In this document: piece by piece, positions 11,912 to 24,361 of the stretch
Layout of the letters: each line of letters opens with the position of its first letter
Position numbering within the stretch: position 1 is the first letter of the stretch
NCBI RefSeq assembly: GCF_030272615.1
Contig: NC_081410.1
Coordinates: forward strand, 113,895,933 to 113,959,932
Direction: 5' to 3'
Source: Cryptomeria japonica
Taxonomy: Eukaryota; Streptophyta; Pinopsida; Cupressales; Cupressaceae
Length of the DNA: 64,000 nucleotides
Position numbers and translations under genes: made by a program
The notes under the pieces: model-generated
What the model was told of the DNA's origin: nothing
Seen by the model: the letters and a program-made list of their open reading frames with translations, nothing else
The model's database searches: none

Positions 11912-12271
11912 CAGCCCCCGACAAAAGTGGGGGTTCGGGGGCGGGAGCCCCCGAGAAAAAAAAAATTGCCATTTTTCGTTGATGAAAACCGACATTGTAA
12001 TAAAACCCTAAAAAGGCCGACTTTGTTTGTTGCCCTAAAAATGAATGCTATAAGCAGCTGGGATGCTTAAGGCATTGTAAGGTTGATAAACTGTTTTTGC
12101 TGGATAATAAGAAAGATTGGACGACTGTGTATGGTGGACGTAACCCATTCTGGGTGAACCACGTTAAATCTCTGTGTTATCTGTGTCCTGTTTTATTTCT
12201 TTATCTTTTGTATTTAAATCTGTATATAATTGTTAGTTCATATTTTCTTTGGATCTGCTTGAAACCCTAAC
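11912..12271 (+). mobile_element. LTR fragment at the duplication junction
   Basis: Begins with a GC-rich hairpin-capable stretch (CCCCCGACAAAAGTGGGG, then GGGGGCGGGAGCCCCCGAG) and later contains CTGGGTGAACCACGTTAAAT, a pattern typical of the 3' part of plant LTRs, ending near AAACCCTAACA at 12,271. No primer-binding site follows and no second LTR is present, so it is a solo or truncated LTR. Its left edge is the duplication junction. Positions 12,272-12,533 hold nothing recognisable. Confidence 0.5.
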
Positions 12272-12533
12272 AAATGGAATATAGAAAAAGTATTTTGAGA
12301 GTTTAAATCAAACTAAAAGATGCCATTTAATTCTTGAAATGATAAAAAAAATTGAATTTTAGAGACACAATAAAAAGTATTGGTTTAAGATCATCTGAAA
12401 ATAATAGTGAAAAACTATATTAAGAAATCTATTTGATACATATCAAGCAATTGGTTGGACATCACACTCTAATAATGCCAATATTACGTGACATTTTCTT
12501 ATGTAAACCATAATAAGAAAGCAAACTAAAATC

Positions 12534-13287
12534 TTGTTTAATAATTGCAAAACAAGCATGCCATTAAAGATAAGTAGAAGAAAGCTACACCATGCCTTAG
12601 GGAGCTATGAGAAAATTGAGGATCCTAACAATAATTCTCTTTGGGTGTTCTTGGGTAGACTTCCATGGAAAGACAAGGTTGTTGTTGATGCATTAAGATT
12701 ATTAATTGAAAAAAATTGGCATGACAACACAATAGTTTCGCCCAATCAAAGACATGTTGTTATAAGGATAATTGGAACTAAAAATCATGAGCCACTTCTG
12801 AAACATTTTTTTATATGACTCAAACACAATTTTATGAGAAATACGTTCAAATATATCATCAAATATGAATTAGTCGAAGGTTTTTTGAAATGGATAAACT
12901 TTTTCTTGTTAAGATAAATCGTGCATGCACCTCATGTTTTTGTAGAATGCATATTGAATTTTTCATGCATTATGATATTTATTGTCATATATGTTATACT
13001 TTGCACACTAATGATGTTTTGCAGGAATGTGGTATACAAGTACCTCCAAAGTCTTCAGTAGATTTTATTTCAAGCGTATTATGTAGAAGAGATGTTGGAT
13101 GCACTTTTTATAAGATGATGTGTTTGAAAGGGTCATGTGCTACATGTCGTGATTTGCAGCACTTGCAAAGATGTGTACATTTAGAGAGCACACGTGAAAT
13201 TGGGAAGAAGCTTGTTTCTTTTGGAAAATACAAGTCTATTACATATGGGGTTTAAGATGGGAAAGAGTTGAAGAGATGTGACTTAGT

Positions 13288-13290
<3 letters not shown>
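12534..13290 (+). pseudogene. Fragment of transposon gene B (middle region), plus strand
   Basis: Two reading frames match the middle of gene B at 55,140-54,550 (minus strand). LLIEKNWHDNT parallels QLIAKFWYDNT; KINRACTSCFCRMHIEF parallels KINKQRISCCCKTHVHF; LHTNDVLQECGIQVPPK parallels LHGNDLVQDCGVYVPPK; and VSFGKYKSITYGV parallels the FKNIEYPRKDGK region. Conserved Cys and His residues (C.C...H, then C..LH.ND..Q.CG) suggest a metal-binding segment. It stops at a (TC)n tract, so the catalytic C-terminal half is missing. Convergent with the gene A relic at 16,367-14,924, it is probably part of the same ancient element. Confidence 0.75.

Positions 13291-13292
<2 letters not shown>

Positions 13293-13363
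<71 letters not shown>
13293..13363. repeat. Pure (TC)n microsatellite
   Basis: A 71-bp uninterrupted TC tract between the gene B fragment and the start of unit copy 2. Its purity implies recent expansion or assembly collapse. Any counterpart belonging to copy 1 would lie left of the window. Confidence 0.98.
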
Positions 13364-13366
<3 letters not shown>

Positions 13367-14923
13367 GTCTTATTGCTCCTACAAATTTGACCATGATCAT
13401 AGACTTAGTAAGTAATATATTTAGTCATAATTAACTATACATATTACATCAACATAAAGTTGATTACTTGTAGAATGTGAAATTGAACTTAATGTTGATT
13501 ACTCCTCATCTGTCATTCTAAGCATACATATTATGATTAATAACAATAAAAAAAAGATCATAAAATTTGGGGAAGTTTCCCAAGGAAACAAAATTTAATA
13601 CTTATAATTTATATGAATACCAATTGTAATTCATAAGTTGTATTGATTTGCAATATCATTAGTCCATAGCATGATAAATTGTTCATAACTTAACCATTTA
13701 CAACTGAATACACATTCAAATTTTAAGTTTCAAACTAGGATGATATGCACATGATGAAAAGATTTGATCAAATCTCACCTTTTATATATATCCAAATGTA
13801 GAATAAAAGTTTTACAAAAGTGTGGCATGTGTGTCATTTCAATAAAATGTACAAAAAAGGATATGTGCCAACATAATACAAGTTTTAAAAATGTGGCATA
13901 TGCCATCTCAAGATCGATATATAATAAAAATGTTGAATATCTACATGTATTTGTCATTCAATCACCACAACTAACTCTATATGACTACAAAATCCTATAG
14001 TTGTGGTGGATGAAAATCGAGCATCTTTGAAGTACTATGTGGCTTTGTAGATGGTTGCACAACAATAATTGAAACAAAAAATTAGATTACTTATGTCAAT
14101 AATAATTTACAATTGCCAAATTAAAATCAAAACAACTATATTGAACTATAATTTATATACAACTGAATTATTGATTACCTCATGTCGTCGTTTTTTCGAC
14201 TGAAAGGCATTCTGAAAATGATGGTACTCTTTGACGATCTAGAGTCCTACCAAATTGGTGAGGTAGAGGATCTATGTTATGACCAAATTGCGAAGAGGTC
14301 TATACCAAGTAAAATACAATTATAGCTCCCTTGGTATACAATTATTCATTAGGAATGACTTGTATCATTTTATTTTAGTTGGTATAGCCCCCTTGGCATA
14401 CAATTATTCATTAGGAATTACTTGTTTAATTGTATTTTAGTTAGTATAGTCTCTTTGCTATTTTAGTTGACAAAGAAACATAAACTAAAAATATATCTTC
14501 ACTTCCATGAAAACATATCTTTATAATAGAAAATGAATGTGTATCGTAGGCTCTAATGGTTCTCTTGTTGTCCTAAGAGGGGTCATCATTGATGAAAATG
14601 GGTATGGATGTTTCCGATATGAAAAAAGATAATAATCTAATACAATGAATTTACACATATGCATATAATCATGAAATCGAGAAAATTAAAAAAGCATATA
14701 TATCTTGCCTCTCCTCTTCCTATGTATCATTAGGTGCATTGATCAAAGTTGTAAACAATCCCAGTTATCGTTGTATGTAGAAGACAAAAACTGTAAGACT
14801 AGATCAATCTAGATGTACATATATAATTATAACACATTTGAAAAAACTAAATCTAAATCATGCTAGAATAACTCATGTCAACTCTTGAAACTATTATATC
14901 TTGATTAAATTGTGTTCAATTAC

Positions 14924-16367
14924 CTTTTTTCGATTAGGTGTCCTCAAGAATAACCTTGGCAAAGGGGGTAACATAGCCACAGATGGCATAGCCTAAAAGA
15001 GTGACATAATAGATATCAAAATATGATGTTAACATATAATCCAATTAATCATAATTCAAATTATATGCATATTCAATATAAATTTTAAACAAGAGGTGAG
15101 CAAAAAATGATATTGTATAGCTTTCTAGGGAAAATGAAATGGTTGTAAGGGTGACATCATCATACTGTGAAATTTGGTCCATTGTCAACACTTCTCAAAC
15201 CCCATATAAATTTACATTACTAAGTTAATATATCTTAACAAAAATTAATTAAATGAATTCAAGGTATTATTCTATTTTGACATACTATAAATTTTTTACC
15301 TCTGATCAAGTTGTAGGTGCACCAGTTGTGGCAGGAATGGTCAGTGGCATCCCAAAATTTACTGCTAGATCTTGAAATGCATAAAGTTTGCATCAATTTA
15401 ATCTAATCTATAAAAAAAACTATTTACATTTGCAAATTTAAATCATTTAATAAATAAAATGTTATAAGTTCAATTCAACATACCTACATCTGAGTGGCAA
15501 AGACCTAATCCATCAAGTCATATGTGAGTACCAAATCATCCAGTGTGCCAACCTAATTATCCCTGTAACATGTACACTAATGGGAGGTTGTACCATCACC
15601 ATGTGCAATGGTATCTAACCCAGAGAATACATGGTAACAGGTGGGGAATTGGTGAGAGTTGGGCACACTACACGTAGATGGTCTAGCTGCTACACCATCA
15701 TCTATTACTACATCATTCTCTGGGCCAAGAGTCTGGAATAACTGACTCCCATGTTGAATGATAGTATCAGTCAATGTGGCAGCTACATTAAGAGTCTTCA
15801 CCTCTATAGACTCCTTCAAGGCTACAGGGACTGTGACATAAACAGTAGGTTTCACAGCTACTGGTATGATTGGGGCAGTTTTGTACCCGTCGAGCCCCTA
15901 GTCTGTCCTAGGTAAAGCCTCCACCTCTACCCTGAAACCTCTTTGAATTAAGAGGTAGAGTCTCATTGGTTCGAGGATCAGTGAAAAGAGCACATATTTT
16001 TTCTTTGCTTATTTCTTTATTTTTTACTTCATTGTATGTTAGACCATTTGCATAATAATTGCAACATGAATCCAGATATGTTTTCCAATCAGTTACATGG
16101 TTGGAAATTTTATCTAGACTTATCATCATTGTTTCTTAGGTTGTGGCAAGGGATGCATGATGATGGTGTTTTGAGGCCTTCAGCCTAGACACTAATTGAG
16201 ATATGGTCACCCCATTTTGTGCTAGATGACTTAATAATTCCTTCTGTGTGTTTTGAGAAGTGTGTATTAGAGGATTAGAAGTGTTGCCCATCTGAGGGAT
16301 GTCATCCTAGTTTTCTGCAGGCTTATCAGGAGTCAAATTTTGTTAGGGAGATTGTTTTGAGCATCTG
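14924..16367 (-). pseudogene. Relic of transposon gene A, unit copy 2
   Basis: This is the copy 2 counterpart of the 1,547-2,990 relic and shares the same internal deletion, so the deletion predates the tandem duplication. The 69-nt micro-exon at 14,924-14,992 is fully open here, whereas copy 1 has a stop in it. It lies tail to tail with the gene B fragment at 12,534-13,290, the same convergent arrangement as in the large element, so 12,534-16,367 is probably the remains of one older element. From 16,368 to the copia relic at 17,424 there is only AT-rich sequence and a degraded LTR-like leader. Confidence 0.7.
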
Positions 16368-17423
16368 ATAACAATTTTAAAAATTGAAACAAAATTAATC
16401 AAAAACAATGAAATTCAATTAAATTTTACATAAAAAACAACAAAAAATGTAAAAAGGAATGATGAATCACCTCTACGACATGTGGCATGATGAATTGGCT
16501 GATAGAAGCAACACATGTTAAAATGACCCAGTCAAGTTTTATTTTTATAATTAGAAAAGCACAACCGGGTTACTTTTATTTTAAAAAGTTGATCATGATT
16601 TTATTTAAGGTTAAACTATATGAGATTTTAATTTTAAAACCTTGTATGCATTAAGGTTCGGATTTTATGAACCGTAACATGTTCGGGTTATTTGAAAAAT
16701 CAAACAACCCAAACAGGTTACTTGTGTTTTTGAGTTTTTTTGGTGAGTGGCCACTTTTTTGTTCATAATCTTAGTGAAAATGCCCATGACAGTCATTATT
16801 CGTATGGAAACATCTATGACAATATTTAAGATAGAGTCCTTACACAAGTGCACATGCATGAGAGATACCTTATGATAGTTGTAAGAGGCTATTTTGGGAG
16901 GTGAGAATGAGTTTTTCTAGGTTGTTTTGCTATCTATTGTTTGGTGATACCATAGTGGTATTCATCCTCACAAAGTCCTATAAATTGGTGGCTTGAGATA
17001 GTGTTTTTCATTCAGTCTTGTTTAGTTTGCAAGATAACAGAATGTTTCTTGGTTTTACAAAAGTCTACAAAGAAATATATTGATGGTGTAATATACTTTC
17101 CTCTCTTTTTGTGGTGGATTTTTTCTCAAATGAATTTCTTCACGTAAATTGTGTGTTTCATGTACAATAGTTTTCTTGTTCTTGTTTTGATTACACGACC
17201 ACTAGATGTTAATGGTTAATCTTTAGTTTTAGATTTGCAATAACTTTGAGTTTAAATTCATATTCCATGCTTTCTTCACTCTTTTTAACAATAGTTGGTA
17301 GATCAGAGATAACAGTTCCATTGAGAGAGGGATGCCTTTCTCTATAAGTGTTGAAGGTTATTTAGCTGCAGTGGGAGATTTTATTTTGTGGGTTTTTTAT
17401 AGATTTGAGAAAGGTTGTCTACT

Positions 17424-18617
17424 ATGGCCTCCACCTCTCGTTGAGATATTGAGAAGTTCAATGGCACTAGCTATGAGATGTGGAAGCTGAAAGTTGAAGA
17501 TCTCCTAGAAGAGAGAGATCGTTGGTAGTCCGTTCGAAAAGAAAAGAAACCAAAGGATTCCACCTTGACAAATGATGAGTGGAAAAAGTTAGACAAGAAG
17601 GAACGAGGAACCATTTGGTTGTGTCTCACTAACTTTGTCCTCCTGAATGTCTCTATAGAAGACACGACATACAATCCTTGAAAGAAAATAGGTGATATCT
17701 ATTAACTAAGAGTTTGTCTAAGAAGCTCTATATCTAAAAAGAGTTTTGTATTCCTTCAAAATGATGGATGGTGATTCTATTGTTGAACATTTTAATGCTT
17801 TTAATTTTATTTTAAGTCAACTTGCATCAATAGATGCTAGTATTGAAGATGAAGATAACTGTATTCTTCTACCTTGCTCTTTGCTTGATTCTTGGGAAAA
17901 TATTTGTTGTCATAAGTACTGGTGGTGCAAAGCCTAAGATGGACAATGTGATTCCCATAATTCTTTCAAAAGAGATGATGCGAAAGACCATGCATTTTGG
18001 CTCCCAAGATGCCTTGCATGTTTGAGGAAGGCCTAAGGAGAAATGGCCTAAAGGGGATAAAGCGAAGGATAAGTCAAAACGATGTTCTAGGACCCCGAGA
18101 AAGAGAAGAGTTAACTATTGGAAATGTGGTAAAATCGGACATGTGAAGGAGTGTAGGAATAGAAAGAAGAGAATTTATGCTTCTAGGATAAGTCTTCAGA
18201 TGATGGTGATTCGGATGCTTTATTTAATTAAGCTATTTGTTATGATGTTTGGCTTGTTGATTCAAGTGCTTCCTACCATATGACTCACATGGAGTGGTTT
18301 TCTAAGTACAAAGGATATGATGAAAGGTTAGTTTCTCTTGCTAATAACACCTTAGTGAATATTGTTAACAAAGGAAAGGTAAAGTTGTGTTTCAGTGATG
18401 GGAGGATTGTTTCCGTTGATTATGTTTTACATATTCCAGATCTTGCAAGAAGTTTACTTTTGGTTTCCAAGTCAAATGATTCTGGAATGCATGTGACATT
18501 CGATAAGTCTGATTGTGGGTTGGTAAGGGGAAGTTTGGTAATCATATGTCCCCCTTTTGAATTCATTTCTCACTTTACATGGACTAGATTCAAAATGGGT
18601 ACATGCGATTCCTAGTG
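17424..18617 (+). pseudogene. Ty1/copia gag-protease relic, unit copy 2 (plus strand)
   Basis: Near-identical to 4,047-5,240. Gag carries an early TGA and the stop after ERDRW, both shared with copy 1. The region 17,746-17,937 (SFKMMDGDSIVEHFNAFNFI, gag middle) is open here but interrupted in copy 1. The protease DSG has become DSS (DSSASYHM) at about 18,260. It ends near 18,617 against the minus-strand copia relic. Confidence 0.8.
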
Positions 18618-18636
18618 ATCTCCACTCTTGTAGGTA

Positions 18637-20017
18637 GTCCAAACATTATCTGTATAAGATAGTACTTTGTAACCTGTTTGTATTAAATGTCCAACACTCA
18701 AGATTATTATTTAGTCTATGTACAAAATAAATCATAAATAAGCCTTATTTCACCATTTTTTCTAAAACATTTATTACTCATTTACTCATTATAGCCACTT
18801 TATTATCATTTCTCAATTTCACTTTAAGCTTTATTATATCCTTAGGACTGGCAAATAATTCCTTATTCATTTTGAATGATTACTTCTTCCACTATCCAAA
18901 AGCTAAATATCTCTAATACTTTCTTTAGCAACATGACATGTGATGGATAAACTTTCAAAATTAAATCTAGATTCATTTATTTTTAAGTAGCATTATTCTT
19001 ATTTACATCTTCTTGTCTCTTTCTATATTAATATATACATAATATCCATATTCTTTACAATAATAAAACTAAATGTTTAATTTATCAAACCTCTATGAAT
19101 GTTGCTAGAAATGGTTGTTGTCGCATTCTCTGTTTTTGTAGTTCTAATTATTCTTTTCTCCTTGATCTTGATCATTCCTTCCACCTCTGCCTTTGTCTTT
19201 TCCTCTTCCTCTTCCTCTCCTAGACAATACTTGAGACTTGAAAACATTCTCAAAAGAAGTATTGTTATTTCAATTAATTCTCTAAGATTCAAGTGATAAC
19301 AAAAATATCAATAATTCATCTACTAATAACTATGTCAATCCTTCGATTTTTCAATTGTTACAACCATAGCATCAAATTTATTGGAAAACTCGTGAGATTT
19401 TTTTCTATAATCTTCTAATATATTATTTTTTCTCTATTAGATCTAATTTGATTCACAATATTGATAACTTGACTCATAAAGTGTTTTACAAGACTTTTGA
19501 TTCATTCATTTACAAAAATTCGTTTTTTTAATATGATATTGTAATTTAACAACTTTCATCAGATTGAGTTTTTTATAAGATGTCCAAAATCTCTCGTGCT
19601 CTCTTAGATCTTGATGCTACTGCAATCCTAAGAAAGATGGACTCATCCATTTCCTCTTAGATTAGAAACAAAGTTTTTGCATCTTTTTTCTTCTATTCTC
19701 TAAGTTAACCCTTTTTTTTCTTCTGTTAATGTCTTATACACTGTGTGATCATATGGTTCTACAAAACCATTTTCTACGAAATCTCAAATGTCCTCCAAAC
19801 AAAACAATGTTTTCACCTTAATCATCCAAAATTCATAATTTGTACCAATAAAGATGAGAATTTATGATTGAGTGATATTATTGCTGATAACATATCTATA
19901 AGCTAGTCTACTACATCAAAATTGGCTATACAGCACTTAGAATGCACCAAACATCTTTTACAATGTATAAATAATGTATGAAAGTATTAATATCTTGATG
20001 CATCTAAAGACTAAATA
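18637..20017 (-). pseudogene. Second copia gag-protease relic, minus strand, unit copy 2
   Basis: Copy 2 counterpart of 5,260-6,640 with scattered substitutions and the same damage. It ends against the plus-strand copia relic at about 18,620-18,640. Confidence 0.7.
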
Positions 20018-22022
20018 ACTGTTGCCGCCATTTAGATCTCCACATGCCTTCTTTCTTGTGTTTAGCAATTTCTTCACACAACGATTTCTCCTTGGCTGGG
20101 CATTTCAGTTAAGTAAATGCATACTGCTTCTATGTCTTCAAAAAACTGTGATCTTCCAATCCCTACTACCTGCAACTTACTTTCTTTTCCTAGCCATGAC
20201 TCCTTTCTGATATGGCAGCGCTATAGACTTGGCTACAAACAGCAGTTTCACAAATAGCAGTGACTTTCATATAGATAAATATTTTTCAAATATTAAAGAG
20301 ATTAGAAAAAGATATTCAAACAGTTATGAGTATCGCAAAACGCAAGACAAATAAGATCTAAGAGAAGTCTTCCACAAAACCATCATATAAGATGCAAAAT
20401 CTGAATAACCAAATCAATAGATGGAAAACCCAAATGAAACACATTCCATCCTCTAGAAACATGTGATACCAAGTTAACAACAGAATCAGGAACGATATTT
20501 TTTTTGTTTTTATAACAATACAATCACTAAAAAATACGATTGAAAATTCTACAGAAAAAAGTAAAAAGTAATATACTGTATTGGTTGTTTTTCTCTGCTT
20601 TCTTTGCTGTCTGGTGTTTAGTTTCTTTGTGTTGTATCTTTTTTGCTGCTGTTGGCTATAGTTTCTTTGTGTTGTGTCTTTTTTTTCAAAGTGATGATAA
20701 TGGTTCTTATGACCAAGATCATGGTAGGTAAATTTTTTCTCACAAATTCTCGCAAGTATCATGTTGATATAGAAATTTCCTCCATGTTTGTAGCAATTTT
20801 TGGGAAGCAAGAAAAATGAAAGACGTCATTAGGTCCATGTTTGAAACTTTGGTAAGGCCATGGTGGAGTAGGGAACACAGTTATGTTTTGGATGATGTTG
20901 TCTTTGGTGTGAACCCTTTCATTCGAGTATGGTTCAATGGTTGGGGTTCAGTATTACTTCAATAGTACAATAGAACCCTTTCGTTATCACTGTGATCTGT
21001 CACTGTGACATTATCCATAAACAACTAATCAAATGAGGAATTGAATTCCTCAAATTTTCCATAGAAGCTACTCCATCACTGGACATTTACTAGGCTTTTG
21101 TAGTGGATAAAGATTTAACCAATGGTGCAAGGAGAATGCTCTATTGCAGCTAGAATAATCAAAGGTATGAAACAGTTCATTTTGTCATGGAGGCCCATAG
21201 ATTTGTAATTTTATGTAAGAATGTAAAAATAATTTAAAAATTCAATAGACTTTATAAGGTTTTAAACTAATCACCCCATTAGAATATGACCTTCAAAACT
21301 ACTTTTATCTAAGAAAATAAATATTAAAAGATGTCATATTTTATATTTAAAAAAGAGGTACTGAATTTATTGCCTTCAACTGATCATTATATGGATTTAA
21401 GATAAATCTCTAATTACAGAAATGTAGATAACATTGTTTTCTTGATTTGATTGTTTCTATAATAATTCCAGAGACACCTCATGAATACATCTCTAATTGC
21501 AGAAATTTAGATAACCTTGTTTTCTGGATTTGATTGTTTTTTATAATAATTCCAAAGACACATCATGAATACACTCATTTTAAACAGTAGTCTTGTGAAT
21601 CACATCAACTTTATATAAAAAAAATAATGTGTTTTCAATAAACCCAGATGCAGCAATGAATAGATAGAAAAGGCGTAACATCAGAACTTACAGTTTAGCC
21701 CTAAATTTCAGTTTGTTATGATAATGGTTGTCCATTTCAATATTGTACTGCGATCGCGTGAAAAGAACACTGGCTATTCAGGATACATAATGTCCTTATG
21801 ATAAATACATGATATTTTATATTCCTTCTTCATTACGCCTGTTTATTGTTGTCTTGTTCTTATCTGACGTTCAGATTTTTTTAAGCTTCTTGGTTGTACG
21901 TGGAATCTTAGCAAGCTAATACCAGTTCAAACTTTTCATTAATTCAATAATGATATAGGGGAGAGGGGCCTATATCTGCCCTATATGTGCGCACCTTATG
22001 TTGACGGGTCTACATGGACTGC

Positions 22023-22028
22023 CACGTG
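22023..22028. promoter_or_regulatory. G-box (CACGTG) upstream of the candidate gene, copy 2
   Basis: Identical to the copy 1 site at 8,646-8,651 and lies in a block that shows no differences between the two copies. Confidence 0.35.
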
Positions 22029-22453
22029 GACCTCACATACAAACTTGCCCTCTACGTAGGAAGAGGGCTTTTCTACTTTAAAAAATCATTTTTGGGTGAT
22101 TTTCATGTCATTTAACATGTGTACGGTGCGTTGTGGTTCAAGGTGTCTATTTTTTTGTTAAATTGGTTTGATGATTGAAATGTGGCCGGGCCCATTCCTA
22201 CTGTGTTCAAGTTGTGAAGTGGACAGTGTGGCCGTGTGGCAAACCTCCACCTTACCACCCCAAACATTCAACTTCATTCACATTTAACTCCCGCAGTCGC
22301 CATACACTCTGCCACCTACCCGCATTTACTACGCGTCCCTTCTCCATACATCCACCATACATCGCACAAACCTCGAGCTATTTTGCATTCAGTTCGCCTG
22401 CCTTTTCTCCTAAAAATCTTATACTCTTTCCTTTCATTGCCTCTCTTTATGGA

Positions 22454-22937
22454 ATGCTCAATACATTAGGATCCCAAACATGTTCGGCTTCAGTCTCTGC
22501 AACTTTGTTCATCTTCCACAACATGCTCATACCCAGCACTAGTCTCCATTCGACTTCGGTGACGGCAACAACTTCAATCATGGCAACAACCACTCCCTTT
22601 GGTCATCTGCGGGTAAATGTCGATAGTTCATATCAATCCCATGGCATTTTTTATTTTCTTCTCGGTGATAATATTTTGGAATTTTAATGCTACCATTTGC
22701 TTCCCTTCTCTATGGTTATCGTTTTGAATTTCAGTAGTTGCATTTAGTTCCCTTCTACCTACTTTTCATTTTGAATTCCACTTAGCATTTTTTAAATGCA
22801 TGAGGGGTGGTTTCCGCCTAGTTTTTTCGAAGTTTCTTTTACTTCCCACCTCACCCCTTTACAGGTTTTGAGTCAAACGCCATTTTTGCTACAGCCACAC
22901 GCAGGAGAACACCTCGACCGCTTACCATTCGACCCAG
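22454..22937 (+). CDS. Candidate 5' end (two exons) of an unidentified, possibly plastid-targeted protein, copy 2
   Basis: Base-for-base copy of 9,077-9,560: exon 1 22,454-22,612 and exon 2 22,865-22,937, with the same GT and AG borders. Copy 2 is the better candidate for a live gene because the sequence downstream is not cut by the duplication junction, but the LINE from about 24,367 lies directly 3' and no later exon was recognised. If it is a real gene, the LINE would sit in its second intron. Confidence 0.4.
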
Positions 22938-23629
22938 GTGAGTGTAAACAATCACTAAGGCCATCCATTCACCTTTTTGGTTTTTCTCGTTCATTTTTTG
23001 TTGCATTTTATGGTTTGGTAAATGTTATAATTGCTCGGTGCTTGATTGTTAGGGTTTTTGCGGTGGCTTTACATGTTTTTTCTCAAGTTTGTAATTGTGG
23101 GTGTTAGTGAACACTACCAAATATATGTTCATAAATACGTTACATTTTTCTAGAAAATATTATCTTTTCAGTATTTTAATTTTATAGAAATAATGCTATT
23201 ACAATATTGTTGCTTTTGGTAATTATATATGTTGCTTCTGGTAATTGTGCAAGCTAGGTGTAATTCTCTGTGACTTAGTTATTGTGGGAATGAATCAAAA
23301 AATTATAGTGTTGTTGCTTTGTTGGTCTTTACTCAAATTATATGTATTTTGAGGTATTAAGGCACAATTTTGAGCTAATAAATTTGTTCATATGAGTTAA
23401 ATTTTTACATTGAATGTATATCAAATTAGAAATTAGAAATTTTTGAGGTTAAATTTATGGTATGTAAGTTATAGGTCACACAGATTATATCAAACAACTA
23501 TTAATTATTTTCAGATTTTGTAGTGTTCATAAACACCCACACTTAACAACATTTTTCCCAATTTGTTCCGCATGCATAATTGTTTACTGTGTACGCTAAT
23601 GCAATTTGCAAATTTTGTTTACCTTTACC

Positions 23630-24017
23630 TTTATCTTTGTCCTGCATAAACATGTATGTCTCTATACCTACATGTATGTATTGATATATGCTCGTTTGTA
23701 TCTATATATACATGTACATATATAAACCTACACATATGTTTCCATATATACTTGTTTGTATCTATATATACATGTGTGTATCTTTATGTATACTTCCAAG
23801 CCAGTGACATGGGAAGTCATGTGGGAAGTAAATGCAACTACTCAATGGAAGTAAATGCAATGGGATTGATTAAACGTGTGTGTATATGTTGTTGTTTACA
23901 TGTCTATATGTATATGTGTATGTACATGCATATGGATGTATGTATGTATGTATATGTATATATGTATATTTGTATATGTGTATATACACATGTAAGTATA
24001 TATGTATGTACGTATAA
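23630..24017. repeat. TATG/CATA-rich simple-sequence tract, copy 2
   Basis: Counterpart of 10,255-10,640 with several base changes and indels, as expected for a simple repeat. A 123-codon ORF in it (23,656-24,027) is spurious. Confidence 0.7.
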
Positions 24018-24361
24018 CATGTACTAAAATTTAGACCATATATATTTATTTTTTTACTCTCACATTGCTAATATACGGATCCTATTACATCGTTTCATTA
24101 TGGAATATAACTATGTCAGACAATAAAATTGAAACATATTGCAAATTTAGTGGGTTTCACATATTTGCCAATTTGGGCACGCACACATAATCATTCAACA
24201 TTCACTTGAATTTATCTCATTCCTAATATTTTGTACTAAGTTTTTTACCACAGATATTTTCATTTTTAGTCATGGAAGAAAACTGTTCCACACCATAAAA
24301 TTGAAACACGATGCAATTTTAGTAGTTGTCAAGTATTTGCCAATATGTATACACACATAAT

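Noticed and set aside
20358-20810. 150-codon minus-strand ORF in copy 2
   Set aside because: Broken in copy 1 by single changes, low-complexity composition, no recognisable domain.
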